64,000 nt of DNA, taken from NCBI RefSeq assembly GCF_021390935.1, contig NZ_JAJPUI010000003.1, positions 558,001 to 622,000 on the forward strand, written 5' to 3'. The notes beneath the pieces were generated by a model. The model searched no databases. It was not told the origin of the DNA and saw nothing but the letters and a program-made list of their open reading frames with translations. Numbering within the stretch: position 1 is the first letter of the stretch; each line of letters starts with the position of its first letter. Below, one piece after another: positions 34,806 to 45,064 of the stretch. The translations under genes and the position numbers were made by a program. Source of the stretch: Streptomyces sp. CC228A (lineage in GTDB: Bacteria > Actinomycetota > Actinomycetes > Streptomycetales > Streptomycetaceae).

Positions 34806-35028
34806 GCGGAAGGGTGGCCGGCGGCACGGGACCGGGTGCGACACGGGAGCGGCGACCGGCGGGGCAGGGGCAGGCCGAGGTGCGGAAGGGTGGCCGGCGG
34901 CACGGGGCCGGGTGCGGCCCGGGAGCGCCGGCCGGCGGGGCAGGTGCGGGCCGAAGTGCGGAAGGGTGGCCGGCGGCACGGGGCCGGGTGCGACACGGGA
35001 GCGCCGGCCGGGTGCGGGCCCCGGCTGT
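34806..35028. repeat. 76-bp tandem repeat array
   Basis: GCGGAAGGGTGGCCGGCGGC begins at 34806, 34882 and 34958, an exact 76-nt period over about three copies, with small variations between them. A degenerate lead-in extends back to about 34640. It lies between the 3' end of the histidine kinase and the start of the next minus-strand gene. The 34532-34805 part has no gene. Confidence 0.85.
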
Positions 35029-36423
35029 TCAGGCGGCGACCGCTCTGCGGCGGCGGCGCCCCACGCGGTGGGTGCGGCCGCCCGTGCCGCCGGTGCGGCG
35101 GCCGTCGAGGCCCAGCCAGACCCGTACCTCCGTGCCGCCCAGCACCGAGTGCCCGATGCGGACGTCGCCGCCCGTGGACTCGGCGACGCGCCGCACGATG
35201 TCCAGGCCGAGACCGGTCGACCCGGCCCGTTCCCCGCTGTTGCCGCGGGCCAGGGCGGCCTGCGGGTCCTTGATGCCGGGCCCGGCGTCGGAGACGAGCA
35301 CGATGACGGCGTCCTCCCCGTTGTGGACGTCGACGGAGAAGGCGGTGCCCTCGGGGGTGTGCCGGAAGACGTTGCCGAGCAGCGCGTCGAGGGCGGCGGC
35401 CAGGTCGGGGCGGGCCACGGGGACCCGCACCGGCCGGTCGGTGCCGGCGAGGCGCACCTTGCGGCCCTCGTCCTCCGCGAGTGCCGACCAGAACGCCATC
35501 CGGTCCCGTACGACCTCGGAGACGTCGCAGCCCGCCCCGGGACCGGCCGCCTGCGTCTGCGGCTTGGCCTCCCTGGCCGTGCGGATGATGGTGTCCACCT
35601 CCCGCTCCAGCTGCTCCACGGCCGCGCGGGTCTGCTCGGCGGCCGGACCGTCACCGAGGGACGCGGCGTTGAGGCGCAGCACGGTGAGCGGGGTGCGCAG
35701 CCGGTGCGACAGGTCGGCGGCCAGCTCGCGTTCGTTGGCGAGGAGGTGCACGACCTGGTCGGCCATGGAGTTGAAGGCGACGGCGGCGGACCTGAGTTCG
35801 GCGGGGCCCTCCTCGCGGACACGGGCGCCGAGCCTGCCGTCGCCCAGCTCGCGGGCGGCGCGGGCGAGGCGCTGGGCGGGCAGCACCATGCGCACGCCCA
35901 GCCGGTCGGCGACCGCGACGGAGCCGACGACCAGGGCGGCGCCCACCCCGGCGAGGGTCAGCCACGCGGTGGTGAGGCCCCGGGTCAGCTCGCCCTCGGG
36001 GACGTACACCTCGACGATGGCGATCTTCCCGGTGCCGAGGGCGGTGGGCTGGAGCAGCACGGAGCCGCCCTCGACCTCGGTGATGGAGGCGCGCGGGACC
36101 CGGCGCACGGTGTCCAGGTCGGCGTCGCCCGCACGGCCCGTGCCGATCTCCGTCGGCCGTGCGGACGGCTGGTCGGGCGGGGCGGGGACGTGGACGGCCA
36201 TCCGGCCGTCGGCGCCCGCCCGGGTGGAGGCGACGGCCCGTTCGAGGGCGCCGCGGTCGGTGGTGATGGAGAGGGTGGGGCCGAGTGCGGCGGCCTGCCG
36301 TTCGGCGTCCCCGAAGGCGCGGTCGCGGGCCATCTCCTTGATGACCAGGCCGAGGGGCACGGCGAAGGCGAGGACGACCATGGTGGTGACGGCGAGCGCC
36401 ACCTTGACGAGGGCCCATCTCAC
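35029..36423 (-). CDS. Two-component sensor histidine kinase with HAMP domain
   Basis: 464 residues from the GTG at 36423, which overlaps the response-regulator stop by 4 nt (GTGA). Helix 1 is KVALAVTTMVVLAFAVPLGL; an extracellular sensor loop of about 110 residues follows; helix 2 is TLAGVGAALVVGSVAVADRL; then HAMP, the H-box LAADLSHRLRTPLTVLRL, N-box GNVFRHTPEG, G1 DAGPGI and G2 STGLGLDIVRRVAESTGG. The C-terminus is Arg-rich. It phosphorylates the neighbouring OmpR-type regulator. The signal is unknown. Confidence 0.92.
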   Translation of the reverse strand: MRWALVKVALAVTTMVVLAFAVPLGLVIKEMARDRAFGDAERQAAALGPTLSITTDRGALERAVASTRAGADGRMAVHVPAPPDQPSARPTEIGTGRAGDADLDTVRRVPRASITEVEGGSVLLQPTALGTGKIAIVEVYVPEGELTRGLTTAWLTLAGVGAALVVGSVAVADRLGVRMVLPAQRLARAARELGDGRLGARVREEGPAELRSAAVAFNSMADQVVHLLANERELAADLSHRLRTPLTVLRLNAASLGDGPAAEQTRAAVEQLEREVDTIIRTAREAKPQTQAAGPGAGCDVSEVVRDRMAFWSALAEDEGRKVRLAGTDRPVRVPVARPDLAAALDALLGNVFRHTPEGTAFSVDVHNGEDAVIVLVSDAGPGIKDPQAALARGNSGERAGSTGLGLDIVRRVAESTGGDVRIGHSVLGGTEVRVWLGLDGRRTGGTGGRTHRVGRRRRRAVAA

Positions 36424-37125
36424 GGCAGGGCCTCCTGCGGCGGCTCCAGCTTCACGCCCACGCCGCGCAGGGTGTGCAGGTAGCGGGGGTTCGCGGCGGT
36501 CTCCCCCAGTTTGCGGCGCAGCCAGGACAGGTGGACGTCGATGGTCTGGTCGTCCCCGTACGACTGCTGCCACACCTCGGCGAGGAGTTCGCGGCGCGGG
36601 ACGACGACGCCGGGCCGCCCGGCGAGGAACGCCAGCAGGTCGAACTCGCGGCGCGTCAGGTCGAGTCGGCGCCCGTCGAGTTCGGCCTGGCGGCGCAGCG
36701 GGTCGATGGCGAGCCCCCGACGCGGAGGGCGGTGCCGTGCGGCAGCTCGCCCGGGCGGCGCCGGCGCGGGCCCGGCGCAGCACGGCGGCGATGCGCGCCG
36801 ACAGGTGCTCCACGGAGAACGGCTTGGTGAGGTAGTCGTCCGCGCCGTCGTTGAGGAGCCGTACGATCTCGGCCTCGTCGTCGCGGGCGGTGGCGATGAT
36901 GACCGGTACGTCGGTGATGCCCCGCAGCATCTTCAGCGCCTCCGCCCCGTCGAGGTCGGGCAGACCGAGGTCCAGGATGACGACGTCGAAGCGGAGATGG
37001 GCGACCTCGCGCAGCGCCTCCAGGGCCGTTCCGACGCTCCGCACGGTGTGGGCGGCCTCGGTCAGGTGCCGGATGAGGGCGGAGCGCACGAACTGGTCGT
37101 CCTCGACCACGAGCACACTTGCCAT
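36420..37125 (-). pseudogene. OmpR-family response regulator, frameshifted in the linker
   Basis: From the ATG at 37125: ASVLVVEDDQFVRSALIRHL, phospho-acceptor Asp in DVVILDLGLPDLDGAEAL and conserved Lys in DDYLTKPFSVEHLSAR form a complete receiver domain. Around 36770 and again near 36715 the frame shifts. The last part reads RREFDLLAFLAGRPGVV, LAEVWQQSYGDDQTIDVHLS, WLRRKLGETAANPRYLHTLR and GVGVKLEPPQEALP, an OmpR winged helix. Both domains are intact, and the shifts lie in runs of C and G, so this is very likely one functional gene with sequencing indels. The stop overlaps the kinase start. Confidence 0.8.
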
Positions 37126-37194
37126 GGGCGGCACCGTACGCCATGAGGCGGAATGAGGGGGACCGGTGTTGACGCCGTGGGCGGGTGGTGCACT

Positions 37195-37760
37195 ATGGCC
37201 CGGATGCGAAGAGGACTGGTTCACGCCATGGCGTGGTCGCTCGCCACGGGAGCGGCGGTCGCCCTCTCGTGGTGGGGCGTGCGCGCGGTGATGACCGGGA
37301 CGGTGTACGACCGTCCGGCGGCGGTCCCGCTGGCGGCGGTGCCGGAGAGCCCCGCGCCGCAGGCGTCGTCGACGCACCGCCCGAAGCCGGTCCCTTCCCC
37401 GTCGCCGTCGGCGCGCCCCCGTCGTCCCCGGCCGCTCCCGCGCCCGCCGCGCCGGCGCCGGGCGGCGGCACCGGTTCCGCCCCGCCGTCCTCGCCGGCCG
37501 CACCGCCCACGTCGCCGTCGCCGTCCGTCCAGGGCGCGGTGCGGAGTTACGCGGTGGCGGGCGGCTGGGTGGCGTTCTCCCTCGGCGACCGCTCGGCGGA
37601 GCTGGTGTCGGCGACCCCGGCGTCGGGCTGGCGGATGCAGGTGTGGAAGCAGGACACGTGGATCCGGGTGACGTTCACCGGCGACGGCCGCGAGGTGTCG
37701 GTGTTCTGCGTCTGGCACGACACGGCGCCCCGGGTGGAGATCGACGAGCGCCCCGCGTGA
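37195..37760 (+). pseudogene. Membrane-anchored, Pro/Ser-rich small protein, frameshifted
   Basis: The ATG at 37195 starts MARMRRGLVHAMAW followed by the membrane helix SLATGAAVALSWWGVRAVMT. Near 37400-37420, within a Pro/Ser stretch, the frame changes, and the C-terminal part reads GAVRSYAVAGGWVAFSLGD, SGWRMQVWKQDTWIRVTFTG and VSVFCVWHDTAPRVEIDE, a small beta-rich domain probably outside the cell. Divergent from the response regulator; possibly a partner of the two-component system, though that is only positional. Confidence 0.6.
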
Positions 37761-37763
37761 GGG

Positions 37764-38622
37764 CTACCGGAACAGTTCCGGCGGCGGGGCGGGGGACGGC
37801 GCGGCGTTCGCGTCGGTGACCGGCGCGGCGCCCCCGGCGAAGTCGGCGAGGGCGCGGCCGTGTTCGACGCGGCCCGGGTGCGGGTCGGTGGCGACGCGCC
37901 GGGTGAGGTCCGCGACGGGCAGCGGGGCGTCGGAGGCGACCAGGACGGCGTTGCCGAAGCGGCGGGCGCGTAGCACCACCGGGTCGGCGGCGAGGGCGAG
38001 TTCGGGGAAGGCGGCCGCCGCGGTGGCGATCTGGCCGCGCAGGTGCGCGAGAGGGGGGCCGTCGGCGAGGTTCGCGGCGTAGGTGCCGCCGGGCTTCAGG
38101 ACCCGCCGCACCTCGGTGAGGAACTCGGTGCTGGTGAGGTGGGCGGGGGTGCGGGCGCCGCTGAAGACGTCGGCGACGACGAGGTCGGCCCAGCCGTCGG
38201 GGAGCGGCCGAGACCGGCGCGGGCGTCGCCGTCCCGCACCCGTATGCGGGCGCCGGGGTCGAGGGGCAGCACCCGCCGCACGAGCCGGACGAGCGGCGCG
38301 TCGATCTCGACGACCTGCTGGGTGGAGCGGGGGCGGGTGGCGGCGACGTACCGGGCGAGTGTGAGGGCGCCGCCGCCGAGGTGCACGGCGTGCAGGGGCG
38401 CCCCGGCGGGGCGGCGAGGTCGATGACGTGCCCCAGGCGCCGCTGGTAGGCGAAGTCGAGGCGGGCCGGGTCGTCCAGGTCGACGTGCGACTGCGGGGCG
38501 CCGTCGACGAGCAGGGTCCAGGCCCGCGGCCGGTCCCTGTCGGGTACGAGCTCCGCGAGCCCGCCGTCCACCGTCTCGGACACGGTCTCCCGCCCGCGCC
38601 GCTGCTGCCTGCCTTTCGCCAC
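37764..38622 (-). pseudogene. Spermidine-synthase-like methyltransferase-fold protein, two frameshifts
   Basis: From the GTG at 38622: LVPDRDRPRAWTLLVDGAPQ and HVDLDDPARLDFAYQRRLGH. A shift near 38400 leads to PLHAVHLGGGALTLARYVAA (the GGG nucleotide-binding loop) and VVEIDAPLVRLVRRVLPLDP. A shift near 38206 leads to DGWADLVVADVFSGARTPAH and RVLKPGGTYAANLADGPPLA. The order is that of polyamine aminopropyltransferase-like proteins (usual length about 285 aa). Substrate uncertain; many actinobacterial relatives lack polyamine specificity. It ends 3 nt after the convergent gene at 37760. Confidence 0.75.
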
Positions 38623-38992
38623 GGACCCATTATCGGCGGCGGCCCCGCGGCCGTCCGCCCGGGGGCGGCGGCCCCGGCCGGGGCGGGAAGGCCACCGCGG
38701 CGGGCGGCGGGACGGGCGGCCGTCCCGGCAGAGGCGGAGGGCCGCCCCGGCCGCGGGGCGGGGTCGCACCGCATGCGGCGGCGAGGCGCGGTTGAGCGCG
38801 GCGCCGGCCCGAGCCGTACTGCCGTGTATGACCGGACGGACCGGGCCCGGCCCGGGGCGCAGGGCAGGGCCGCGCAGGGCACCGCGCCGCGGCCCGGTGG
38901 GCGGCGAGGCACCGCGCCGCGGCCCGCAGGCGCGGCCCGGCTGCGGGCGGGGCGGGCTGCCGGGCGCGGGCCGGGCCGCGCCGGGGCCGCGG
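38623..38992. other. Intergenic region with a short direct repeat
   Basis: No gene recognised. GGCACCGCGCCGCGGCCCG occurs at 38878-38896 and 38908-38926 (period 30). The rest is extremely GC-rich. The promoter of the spermidine-synthase-like gene should be at its left end; no consensus seen. Confidence 0.5.
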
Positions 38993-39412
38993 TCAGTGGC
39001 AGCCGTCGGCGGCCCGGATGAGGCGGGCCGCCTCGCCGAGGGCCTCGCGGAGGGTGGCGGGGTCGGTGAGGGGCTCCGCGTCGGCCGGGGGCAGCAGCCA
39101 GCCCGCCCCGGCGACCGGCGGCTCGGCCGGGAGCCGCAGGCCGCGCCCGGAGGTGCGGGTGCAGGCGCTGCCGGGCACGTCCCAGGCCGCCGCGGTGCCG
39201 GGCGGCACGAGGAAGCCCAGGGTGTCGCTGGCGTCGTCGTGGAGGACGGGCCCGACCGACGGGGCCCCGGTGCGGCGCAGGATGTCGACCGCCTCAAGCC
39301 CCTGCCGGGCCGGGACCGTCACCAGGTCGCACGGCTGGTGCCGGGGGGCGCTCCGCGACGGGTGCTGCGGAGCGCGGGCGTGCGCTGCGGTCTCCGTGCT
39401 GGCTTCCCACAA
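38993..39412 (-). CDS. Conserved actinobacterial protein of unknown function (139 aa)
   Basis: Starts at a TTG (39412) with AAGGAGGACC upstream, the best ribosome binding site in this stretch. The sequence begins TTG-coded Met-WEASTETAAHARA; central parts are CDLVTVPARQGLEAVDILRR, GPVLHDDASDTLGFLVPPGT and GLRLPAEPPVAGAGWLLPP. I have seen this type widely in Streptomyces but know no experimental function. The LGFLVPPGTA...W...SACT...GRGLRLP pattern loosely recalls prim-pol N-terminal proteins. Confidence 0.65.
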   Translation of the reverse strand: MWEASTETAAHARAPQHPSRSAPRHQPCDLVTVPARQGLEAVDILRRTGAPSVGPVLHDDASDTLGFLVPPGTAAAWDVPGSACTRTSGRGLRLPAEPPVAGAGWLLPPADAEPLTDPATLREALGEAARLIRAADGCH

Positions 39413-39704
39413 GGTGGGTCCTCCTTGCTCCGGTCCCGGTGGACGGGACGGAGGCACCGTCCGGTGGCGTCGGTCGCCGCCCTGCCTCCGTTCCGCAGGG
39501 TTCGGCCCTGCCTCAGTTCCGCAGGGTTCAACGGCCGCCACCTGTCAACGGCTACGGCCGTACACCGCCGCAAAGGGTGGCACTTCATAGCGGATCAGGG
39601 GTGAAAAGTCCCTTTCATTCAGAAAAGTCGGATACCGGTGGCGTTCCGCGCAGGTACGTTCTTGCTCCGCCGGAGCATCGGCAGCACGCAGGGGAGGACC
39701 CGTC

Positions 39705-41109
39705 ATGGCCTCGTCACGGGCAGTTCCGAATCTCGCCTTCCGCCGGCTGCGCGGGCACCGCTCCGCGGGGGAGTTCGCCGCCGCGGTCCGCCGGGCCGCC
39801 CGGGAGATCGGGGAGCAGGTCTCCTGCGACGCCCGCTACATCGGGCGCGTCGAGTCCGGTGAGATCCGCTGCCCCAACTACGCCTACGAGCGGGTGTTCC
39901 TGCACATGTTCCCCGGCCGGTCGCTGACGGACCTGGGGTTCGTCGCACGGGAGGCGGTGCGCGGCCGGGGCGCGCGCGCCGCCGCCCCGCCCCGGCGCCC
40001 CCGCACCCGCCCCGCCCCTGGACGACGAGGAGAGCGACGTGCGGCGTCGCGCATTCATGAGGAGCGGCACCGTGTCCGTGGCGGCCGCCTCCTTCGGCGG
40101 CGGCCTGGAGGCGCTGGCCGCCATCCCCGCGCCGCGGGCGGCGGCCGGTTCGGCGAGACCGAGGTGGGCGCCGTCGAGAGCGCCGTCCGGCAGATCAGGC
40201 TGTTCGACGACCGGTACGGCGCCGACGCGCTGTACCGGAGGGCGTCAGAACCGCTGCGCACGGCGTACGCGCTGCTCGACGCCGGGACGACGGCCCGCAG
40301 GTCGACGGCGGACCGGCTGCACGCGGGCGCCGGCGAGCTCGCCCTGTCCGTGGGCTGGCTGGCCCATGACTCCGGCCGCCTGGACGACGCCCGCTCGCAC
40401 TACGCGGAGGCCCTGGCCACCGCGCGGGTGGCCGCCGACGCGGGCCTGGAGGCGCACGCGTTCTCGAACATGGCCTTCCTCGCCAAGGACGCGGGCCGGC
40501 ACCGCGAGGCCGTGCGGGCGGCGCAGGCGGGGCAGCAGGCCGTCCGCCACCTGCCGGGGGCCGCCTGCGGCGCTGCTCGCGCTGCGCGAGGCGAACGGCT
40601 GGGCGGGCCTGCGGGACAGGGCCGCGTGCGAGCAGGCCCTCGGCAGGGCGCACGCGCTGTTCGGCCACGGGCCGTCGGACGCGGACCCGGAGTGGATGTC
40701 GTTCTTCGGGGAGCCCGAGCTGGCGTTCCTGGAGGCGCAGTGCTGGTCGCTGCTGGGCGACGGGCGGCGCGCGGTGCGGCACGCCCGGCACGCGGCGGCG
40801 CTCGCCGGCCCCGAGTTCGCCAGGAACCGGGCCCTGTACCGGGCCCAGTTGGCAGCCGACCTGGCCCGTGACGGCGCGCCGGAGGAGGCCGCGGAGGTCG
40901 GCGGGCGGGTCCTGGACGCGCTGGGCGAGGTGCAGTCGACGCGGATCCGGGCGATGCTCGCCGAGACGGCGCGGGCCCTGGAGCCGTGGCGCACCGCACC
41001 CCAGGTGGCGGCCTTCCTGGCCCGGCGCACGGGCGCGGGCGCCGGGGCGGCGAGCCGCACCCGCCCGCCGGCGGCCGCCCCCTGGACCACGGGTCCCACG
41101 CGCGCGTAG
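39705..41109 (+). pseudogene. nsdA: NsdA-type regulator (HTH-like N-terminus, TPR repeats), three frameshifts
   Basis: The ATG at 39705 starts MASSRAVPNLAFRRLRGHRS, then AREIGEQVSCDARYIGRVES and YERVFLHMFPGRSLTDLGFV, the signature N-terminus of NsdA, a negative regulator of sporulation and antibiotic production in S. coelicolor. Frame changes near 39980, 40140 and 40560 separate DDEESDVRRRAFMRSGT, VESAVRQIRLFDDRYGADAL, SVGWLAHDSGRLDDARSHYA and CEQALGRAHALFGHGPSDAD. The pieces line up in order through TPR-type helices to 41109 (about 467 residues). Intact order and content point to sequencing indels. If real, the strain would lack a repressor of secondary metabolism. Confidence 0.8.
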
Positions 41110-41499
41110 GCACGCCGGGACAGGCAGGGCGGCGGGCTCCGCGGGTCCTGGCCTCCCGGGTGCGGAGGCATGCGGTACGCCGCGGGGGTGGTCGCCGGCG
41201 GGCGCTGAGGGCGGCGGGGCCGCGGTGGGCGGGACGCTGCCCGCTCGGCGCGGGGCGGCCGCGGTGGCCGAGACACTGCCCGGTCGGGGCAGGGCGGGTG
41301 CGCGTGTGGGCACGGCGGGGCCGCGGTGGGCGAGACGCTGCCCGCTCGGCACGGCGGGGCCTCGGTGGACGGAGCACTGCCCGGTCGGGGCAGGGCGGGT
41401 GCGCGCGTGGGCACGGCCGGGTCGTCGTTCATCGGCACGTGCCCGCACCCGGGCGGGTGCGCGCGCGGGTACGGCGTGAACCGCACGGCTGCCCGGGGG
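41110..41499. repeat. Compound tandem repeats between nsdA and the histidine phosphatase
   Basis: A compound unit of about 103 bp built from two half-units (GGGGCCGCGGTGGGCG...GACGCTGCCCGCTCGGC and GACACTGCCCGGTCGGGGCA) is present about twice between 41211 and 41420. It occupies the gap between two convergent genes and has no coding candidate. Confidence 0.75.
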
Positions 41500-42096
41500 C
41501 TACGCCTCCAGGTGCCCCGTGTCGTTCCAGCGCTCGATCGCGGGCGCGCCGTACGCCCAGCCGAGCCGCGACAGGCTCGTGGGTGCGAGGTTGATGCGCG
41601 CGGCGAAGGAGACGTCCTCGCCCAGCCAGCGCGCCGCGATGGAGCGCAGGATGTGCCCGTGCGCGAAGACCAGCACGTCCCGGTCGGCCGAGCGGGCCCA
41701 CTCCACGACCTCGTCCGCGCGGGCGGCCACCTCCGCCAGGGTCTCGCCGTCCGGGACGCCGTCGCGCCAGATGAGCCAGCCGGGGCGGGCGGCCTTGATC
41801 TCGGTGGGCGTCATGCCCTCGTAGGCGCCGTAGTCGAACTCCATGAGCGCGTCCCACGTCTCGGCGCGGTCCCCGAAGCCGGCCAGCTCGCACGTCTCGC
41901 GCGCACGGGACAGGGGGCTGGTGCGGATCTCGTACCCGGCGAGCCCCGCCCAGGGACCGCGGTGCAGCCGCCCGCCCAGCAGCTCCGCGCCGCGCCTGCC
42001 CTCGTCCAGCAGGGGGATGTCGGTCCTGCCGGTGTGCCGGCCGAGCAGCGACCACTCGGTCTGGCCGTGCCGGGCGAGCAGGATGCGCGGTGCCAT
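41500..42096 (-). CDS. Histidine phosphatase family protein
   Basis: 198 residues from the ATG at 42096 (AGGAGAACCACCC upstream). The catalytic RHG is in [15 protein letters not shown] near residue 9, the second Arg in [14 protein letters not shown], the acid region in [18 protein letters not shown] and the second His in [20 protein letters not shown]. It is a phosphoglycerate-mutase-like phosphatase of the GpmB/CobC type; substrate unknown. Divergent from the nuclease-helicase operon with 188 nt between. Confidence 0.93.
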   Translation of the reverse strand: MAPRILLARHGQTEWSLLGRHTGRTDIPLLDEGRRGAELLGGRLHRGPWAGLAGYEIRTSPLSRARETCELAGFGDRAETWDALMEFDYGAYEGMTPTEIKAARPGWLIWRDGVPDGETLAEVAARADEVVEWARSADRDVLVFAHGHILRSIAARWLGEDVSFAARINLAPTSLSRLGWAYGAPAIERWNDTGHLEA

Positions 42097-42284
42097 GGGT
42101 GGTTCTCCTGGAGGTGCGCGGGGCGTCTGGCGGGAGCCCGCGGAAGGTGTGCACACGACGGCGGGTGCAGCGGCGTACCCGTCCATCATCGCGTACGGGC
42201 GCCGGCGCCCACCCGCGGCCGGGGCCCCGAGCGGTTCCGGCGGACCGCGCCCCGTCTGTCAGTGGCGGATGGGAGACTTCCGCG

Positions 42285-43466
42285 GTGAGCGATTCCCTGG
42301 GCAGCGGGCCGCGTCCGGCTCCGCACACTCCGCAGACGCCCCTCCGGCTGCGCCTGGCCGAGCTGCGCGGTCCCGCCGCCGCGCCGCACCCGCTGGACGC
42401 CCGGGCGCTGGCCGCGCTGGCGGCGAACCCGGGCTGCCGCCGCGCGCGCTGCTGGACGGGGCCGGGGTGGACAAACTCGCGCTGGCGTCCGCGCTGGGCG
42501 CGCAGCCCGGCTTCGGGCAGTCGCAGTTCGCGTTCATGCGCGGAAACGCCTTCGAGGCCAAGGTCAAGGCGGGCGGCGGCGCCGAGCTGCTGCGGCTGCT
42601 GGGCGCCGACGCGCCCGGGGAGGTGCGGACGCCGGACCTGTCCGCCGCCGGTCCCGAGGGGCGCACGGCCCGTACGGCGCTGGCGCTGCGGGAGGCGACG
42701 GCGGCCGGGGCGTGGACCCTGCTGGACCATCCGCTGCTGGCGCTGGAGGTGGCGGGCTCCCCGGTGTACCTGGAACCGGACGCGGTGGTGGTGCACCCGG
42801 ACGGGCGGTGGACGGTCGTGGAGATCAAGTCGTTCCCGATGATCGACGGGACGGCGGACGCCGCGAAGGCGGGTGCGGCGGCCCGGCAGGCCGCGGTGTA
42901 CGTGCTGGCGCTGGAGCGGGTGGCGGCGGTGACGCCCGGCGCGGAGGTCGGGACGTCGGTGCTGCTGATCTGCCCGAAGGACTTCTCCAACCAGCCGACG
43001 GGTTCCGCCGTGGACGTGCGCAAGCAGCTCGCCGTGACCCGGCGTCAGCTGGCGCGGCTGACCCGGCTCGACGACATCGCGGCGGCCCTGCCCGAGGGGC
43101 TCACCTTCGACGTGTCGGCGCGCTCCGCCGAGGAGCTGGCGGCGGCCGTGGACGCGGTGCCGCACGCGTACGCGCCGGAGTGCCTGTCGTCCTGCGAGCT
43201 GGCGTTCCACTGCCGGGGCCGGGCCCGCGGCGCGGGGGCCGTGGAGACGCTGGGCCGGTCGGTGCGGGGCGAGCTCGGGGGCTGACGACGGTCGGCGCGG
43301 TCCTGGCGGCGGCCCGCGGGCGCCGGCGAGGCCGGGGACCCGGCGGTGGCGGCGCTGCGCAGGGCCGCGGCGCTGCGGGCGGAGGCGCTGGAGGCCGCGG
43401 CAGAGCGGGACGCGGCCGGGTGCCGGGGAGCGCGGGGCGCGGGAGGAGGCCGGGGCATGTCGCTGA
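42285..43466 (+). pseudogene. Cas4/RecB-like PD-(D/E)XK nuclease with Cys cluster, frameshifted
   Basis: The GTG at 42285 starts VSDSLGSGPRPAPHTPQ. A shift near 42430 leads to RALLDGAGVDKLALASALGA and FAFMRGNAFEAKVKAGGGAE. The nuclease core is PVYLEPDAVVVHPDGRWTVV followed by EIKSF, the PD-(D/E)XK motif. The C-terminal Cys cluster is PECLSSCELAFHCRGRA, with an earlier Cys in ANPGCR, as in iron-sulphur Cas4/AddB nucleases. After a stop in this frame at 43285 coding continues in other frames (GLTTVGAVLAAARG, ALRRAAALRAEALEAA) to a TGA at 43464-43466 that overlaps the next gene's start. First gene of a three-gene operon; likely intact in the organism. Confidence 0.65.
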
Positions 43467-45064
43467 TCTCCACGCTCGCGCGGCTGGAGGCCGTGGAGGC
43501 GGGGCGGGCGCGCCCGCTGGCGACGGTGCGGCACCGGCACGTGTCGGACCGGCCGCTGGTGCTGGTGCCGCTGACGACGGCGGGCGAGGCGGGCGCGCCG
43601 CTCGGGGCCCTGGTCGGCACGGACCCGGCGGAGCCCCGGCTGCTCGTCGTGCCGCAGCCGCGCGACCGGGACCTGCGGTTCACGTTCCTCGCGGACCTGG
43701 CGGAGGAGGTCCTGCCGTACCTCGACGCGTACGCGGACGTGGTGGAGCAGGCGGAGCGGTCCGAGACCGACCCGGAGACCGGCAAAAAGGTGAAGGTGGC
43801 GGTCGACCTGTGCGCGGACGCGCCGCAGCTCGTCGTGCCGAACCGGGCGGGCGTCGAGTACGTACGGCTGCTGGGGCGGTCGACGCGGTTCCGGCGGACC
43901 GCCGAGCAGGACCCGGAGACCCCCTTCCCGGCGCCGCCGCGGGTGCCGCTGCTGGGCCGGTGGCTGACGCACTACGGCGAGCGGGCGCGGGTGCCCGGCT
44001 CGTCGCTGCTGGTGGCGGCGACGGAGCTGCTGAACCGGCACTGGGCGACGGGCCAGTCGTCGCTGGAGGACCAGCACCTGGGGGCGCTGCTGGCGTGGAT
44101 CGACCCTCCCGAGGGGGAGCAGGGCGCGGCCGCCGCGCTGCGGGCCGAGTCGGGGCGGGACCGGGAGGGGCAGCTGCTGTGCCCGCCGGCGGGCCCGGCG
44201 ACGGACCCGGCGTTCGACAACCGGCTGCTGGCGCCCGCGATCGAGCGGTACGACCGGGCGCGGCAGGCCCTGGCGGCCGCCGAGGACGGCGAGGCGGCCG
44301 ACGAGCGGCTGGGCGCGCTGCACCGGGCGGAGAGCGAGATCCGCCGTCTGCTGCTGACGCAGATGCGGCCCACGTGGGACGCGGTGTGGCGGGCCCTCGG
44401 GCTGCTGCGGGACCTGCCGGCCGGGCAGCGGGTGGCGGACCGCTGGACGCGGGACCGCTGGTCGTTCACCGGGCACCGGGACCGGGTGCGGGCGGGCGAG
44501 CCGCCGCAGCCGCGCCGGGACGACGCGGTGACGGCCGCGCAGAAGCTCGCCGCGCGGGAGGCGGCGCAGACGCAGCTGGACGCGCAGGAGGCGCTGGACG
44601 ACCCGCTGGTGATGGCGGGGCGGCGGCTCGCCGGCGAGGCGTTCCTCGCGGAGGTCGTGGACGTGGAGCCGGCGTGGACGGAGTCGAAGCGCCCGTCGCC
44701 CCGCCCGCTGCTGACGGTGCGGACGGACGACACGCCGCACCTGGGGCCCGGGGTGAAGGCGTACCGGTCGCTGGACGGCCGCCCGCAGAGCGCGGAGTTC
44801 GTCCGCTTCGAGGAGGCCGGGGAGCAGGGGGCCGGGTCCGGGGTGGTGCTGCGGGTCCTGGACCGGATGGGCAGGTCGCGGGAGCCGGCGGAGGGCTCGG
44901 TGCCGCAGAAGGGGGACCGGATCGTGTGGACGCTGTTCGAACACGACCAGCGGGTGGGGCCGAAACTGCCGGACCCGGAGGACACCCCGTGGACCCACGG
45001 GGGGCCGCCGCGCACGGACCTGGCGGAGACGCCCGACCCGGTGACGCCGGAGGACTTCCTGTGA
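43457..45064 (+). CDS. Unknown 535-aa protein of the nuclease-helicase operon
   Basis: The ATG at 43457 follows GGGAGGAGGCC and overlaps the nuclease stop. No family recognised. Visible pieces: SLISTLARLEAVEAGRARPL, LVLVPLTTAGEAGAPLGALV, LADLAEEVLPYLDAYADVVE, LLGRWLTHYGERARVPGSSL and VMAGRRLAGEAFLAEVVDVE. It is soluble, rich in Arg and Leu, with no signal peptide, no membrane helix and no obvious catalytic motif. The repeated short overlaps (10 nt before, 4 nt after) indicate strict co-translation with the nuclease and the helicase, so it probably forms a complex with them. Confidence 0.75.
   Translation: MSLISTLARLEAVEAGRARPLATVRHRHVSDRPLVLVPLTTAGEAGAPLGALVGTDPAEPRLLVVPQPRDRDLRFTFLADLAEEVLPYLDAYADVVEQAERSETDPETGKKVKVAVDLCADAPQLVVPNRAGVEYVRLLGRSTRFRRTAEQDPETPFPAPPRVPLLGRWLTHYGERARVPGSSLLVAATELLNRHWATGQSSLEDQHLGALLAWIDPPEGEQGAAAALRAESGRDREGQLLCPPAGPATDPAFDNRLLAPAIERYDRARQALAAAEDGEAADERLGALHRAESEIRRLLLTQMRPTWDAVWRALGLLRDLPAGQRVADRWTRDRWSFTGHRDRVRAGEPPQPRRDDAVTAAQKLAAREAAQTQLDAQEALDDPLVMAGRRLAGEAFLAEVVDVEPAWTESKRPSPRPLLTVRTDDTPHLGPGVKAYRSLDGRPQSAEFVRFEEAGEQGAGSGVVLRVLDRMGRSREPAEGSVPQKGDRIVWTLFEHDQRVGPKLPDPEDTPWTHGGPPRTDLAETPDPVTPEDFL

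Noticed and set aside
35029..37125. Vancomycin-type or CseBC envelope-stress two-component system
   Set aside because: Domain order fits many Streptomyces pairs; neither the sensor loop nor the neighbours (no sigma-E, no van genes) supports a specific name.
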